Shown here: positions 12,428 to 13,696 of the stretch, in pieces
Layout: every line of letters starts with the position of its first letter
Numbering within the stretch: position 1 is the stretch's first letter
Assembly (NCBI GenBank): GCA_018066065.1
Contig: JAGHSC010000021.1
Coordinates: 1 to 13,696, forward strand
From: Candidatus Cryptobacteroides faecihippi
Lineage (GTDB): Bacteria; Bacteroidota; Bacteroidia; Bacteroidales; UBA932
Reading direction: 5' to 3'
Length of the DNA: 13,696 bases
Notes under the pieces: generated by a model
Told to the model about the DNA's origin: nothing
What the model saw: only the letters and a program-made list of their open reading frames with translations
The model's database searches: none
Program-made: the position numbers and the translations under genes

Positions 12428-13696
12428 GGAACGGAAATACTACACAGACCTCTTCGAAGTGGAGCAGGGACAGCTCGAGAGACTCGCAGCAAGCGGTCTC
12501 GAGAGAGGAGGAAGCTTCTGCGACCTGTTTTTCGAGAAGACGGTCTACAACGACCTCCTGCTCAGGGACGGTACCGTCTCGTCAGGAGGATTCCATATCG
12601 ATTCCGGAGTCGGGATCAGAGTACTGGACGGAGAAAGGACAGGCTACGCCTACTCGGAGAGCACCGACCCGGCCGCCATGTCGGAGGCAGCGGTGGCCGC
12701 TGCGATGATCGCAGGAGGAAGGAAAGGCAATGCACAGAAGGTCAGCTGCAGGCAGATGCCCCTCCCCAAGGATGTCTGCCCGTGGGAAAGAGACTGGATG
12801 GACACGGAAGCCAAGGCCTATGTCCCATGGATGGAAAGACTCCAGCAGATGATTTCGGCAAAAGACCCGAAGGTCTCCAAGGTGATCGTCTCGCTGCACT
12901 GGCAGAACAGTGACATCCTGATGTTCAATTCCCTTGGAGAGCTGACCTACGACTCGAGGCCTCTGGCCAACCTGAGTGTCTCGGTGGTCTTCACAAAGGA
13001 TGGGAAGAACGAGAACAACTACACCTCCAGGAGCTTCAGGATGGGTTCCGAGATGCTGACGGAGGCGCTGCTCGAAGACCTCGCCGAATCGGTGGTTGCA
13101 GGGATCGACGACAGGTTCGCGGCAAAGCGTCCGAAGGGCGGCCGGATGCCGGTCGTCATGGGAGCCGGTGCATCCGGCATCCTTCTCCATGAAGCCATGG
13201 GACATGCATTCGAGGCCGATTTCAACAGGAAAGGACAATCCATCTTCTCGGACAGGATGGGCCAGAAGATCTGCAGCTCGAACATTTCAATCGTGGATGA
13301 CGGCACGATCCTCGGAAACAGAGGCTCTGTCAATTTCGATGACGAGGGAGTTCCCGGTCAGAAGACCTACATGGTCAGGGACGGAGTCCTGACATCATAC
13401 CTCCACGACAGGATCAGCGCCGGTTTCTACGGTGTCTCCCCTACCGGCAACGGAAGGAGGGAAAGCTTCCGCTACGCTCCGATCCCGAGGATGAGAGCGA
13501 CTTACATGGAAAGCGGCGACGCGGCCAGGGAGGACATCATCGCCTCGGTGAAGAAAGGAATCTACGTGGACGAGTTCGCCAATGGGCAGGTCCAGATCGG
13601 CGAGGGCGACTTCACGTTCTTCGTCAAGAGCGGCTACCTGATCGAGGATGGCCACCTGACACAGCCGGTGAAGGACATCAACATCATCGGCAACGG
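12420..13696 (+). CDS. tldD: TldD metalloprotease, partial at the right edge
   Basis: The frame opens at ATG 12420 (MFKERKYYTDLFEVEQGQLE) and stays open to the window edge, giving 425 residues; a typical TldD is about 480, so roughly the last 55 are missing. The zinc-binding HExxxH motif is LLHEAMGHAFEADFNR with His257, Glu258 and His262. Also visible are VDDGTILGNRGSVNFDDEG, SPTGNGRRESFRYAP, MRATYM and GGY-like C-terminal strands ending PVKDINIIGNG. These match E. coli TldD well. TldD works as a heterodimer with TldE/PmbA, trimming unfolded peptides; in E. coli the pair processes microcin B17 and degrades the CcdA antitoxin. It overlaps the zeta-like kinase by 8 bp, so it is probably co-translated. 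The partner pmbA may lie just downstream. Confidence 0.93.
   Translation, partial: MFKERKYYTDLFEVEQGQLERLAASGLERGGSFCDLFFEKTVYNDLLLRDGTVSSGGFHIDSGVGIRVLDGERTGYAYSESTDPAAMSEAAVAAAMIAGGRKGNAQKVSCRQMPLPKDVCPWERDWMDTEAKAYVPWMERLQQMISAKDPKVSKVIVSLHWQNSDILMFNSLGELTYDSRPLANLSVSVVFTKDGKNENNYTSRSFRMGSEMLTEALLEDLAESVVAGIDDRFAAKRPKGGRMPVVMGAGASGILLHEAMGHAFEADFNRKGQSIFSDRMGQKICSSNISIVDDGTILGNRGSVNFDDEGVPGQKTYMVRDGVLTSYLHDRISAGFYGVSPTGNGRRESFRYAPIPRMRATYMESGDAAREDIIASVKKGIYVDEFANGQVQIGEGDFTFFVKSGYLIEDGHLTQPVKDINIIGN

Noticed and set aside
12582..13238. A 218-codon minus-strand frame opposite tldD
   Set aside because: The opposite strand encodes an unmistakable TldD with its HExxxH motif; the antisense product resembles nothing known to me.

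Overview
The window looks like ordinary chromosome from a Bacteroidales-type bacterium (phylum Bacteroidota) with roughly balanced to slightly high GC. Evidence: two promoters carry perfect TAnnTTTG -7 boxes; almost no gene has a Shine-Dalgarno sequence, except rpsR and rplI; a DUF4831-like protein is present; and the two POT transporters have the NxGERFGYY form of the N-terminal motif. I cannot name the genus. No transposase, integrase, CRISPR array, tRNA or rRNA is visible.

Layout. Positions 2-97 are the end of an unrecognised + strand gene, closed by a strong terminator. 217-1756 (+) is a tandem pair of exported class I amidotransferase-like peptidases (C26, gamma-glutamyl hydrolase type). 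They converge on a Tat-type exported metallo-beta-lactamase-fold protein (1760-3049, -), with only 3 bp between the stop codons and a long hairpin just inside the latter gene. 3121-4273 (-) is the ribosomal operon rpsF-rpsR-rplI, with its own consensus promoter, a leader hairpin and a terminator. Upstream of it on the same strand lies 7832<-4377: a LpxL/HtrB-type acyltransferase, a DUF4831-like protein and the dipeptidase pepD, each 27 bp apart.

A divergent intergenic region (7833-7975) separates that operon from a tight + strand operon that runs off the end: two tandem proton-dependent oligopeptide (POT) transporters, a TIGR02757/DUF2400 protein, a zeta-toxin-like P-loop kinase, and tldD (partial). 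Spacings here are 21 bp, 1 bp, a TGATG overlap and an 8 bp overlap.

Much of the window concerns peptides: two peptide importers, an Xaa-His-type dipeptidase, two exported gamma-glutamyl hydrolase-like enzymes and the peptide protease TldD. The rest is translation and envelope housekeeping. The main oddities are an in-frame TGA replacing a glycine in the first POT gene, a strong Shine-Dalgarno before rpsR (bS18) in a lineage that mostly lacks them, the structured rpsF leader, and a zeta-like kinase with no visible antitoxin inside the tldD operon. I found no clear evidence of a wholly undescribed system.
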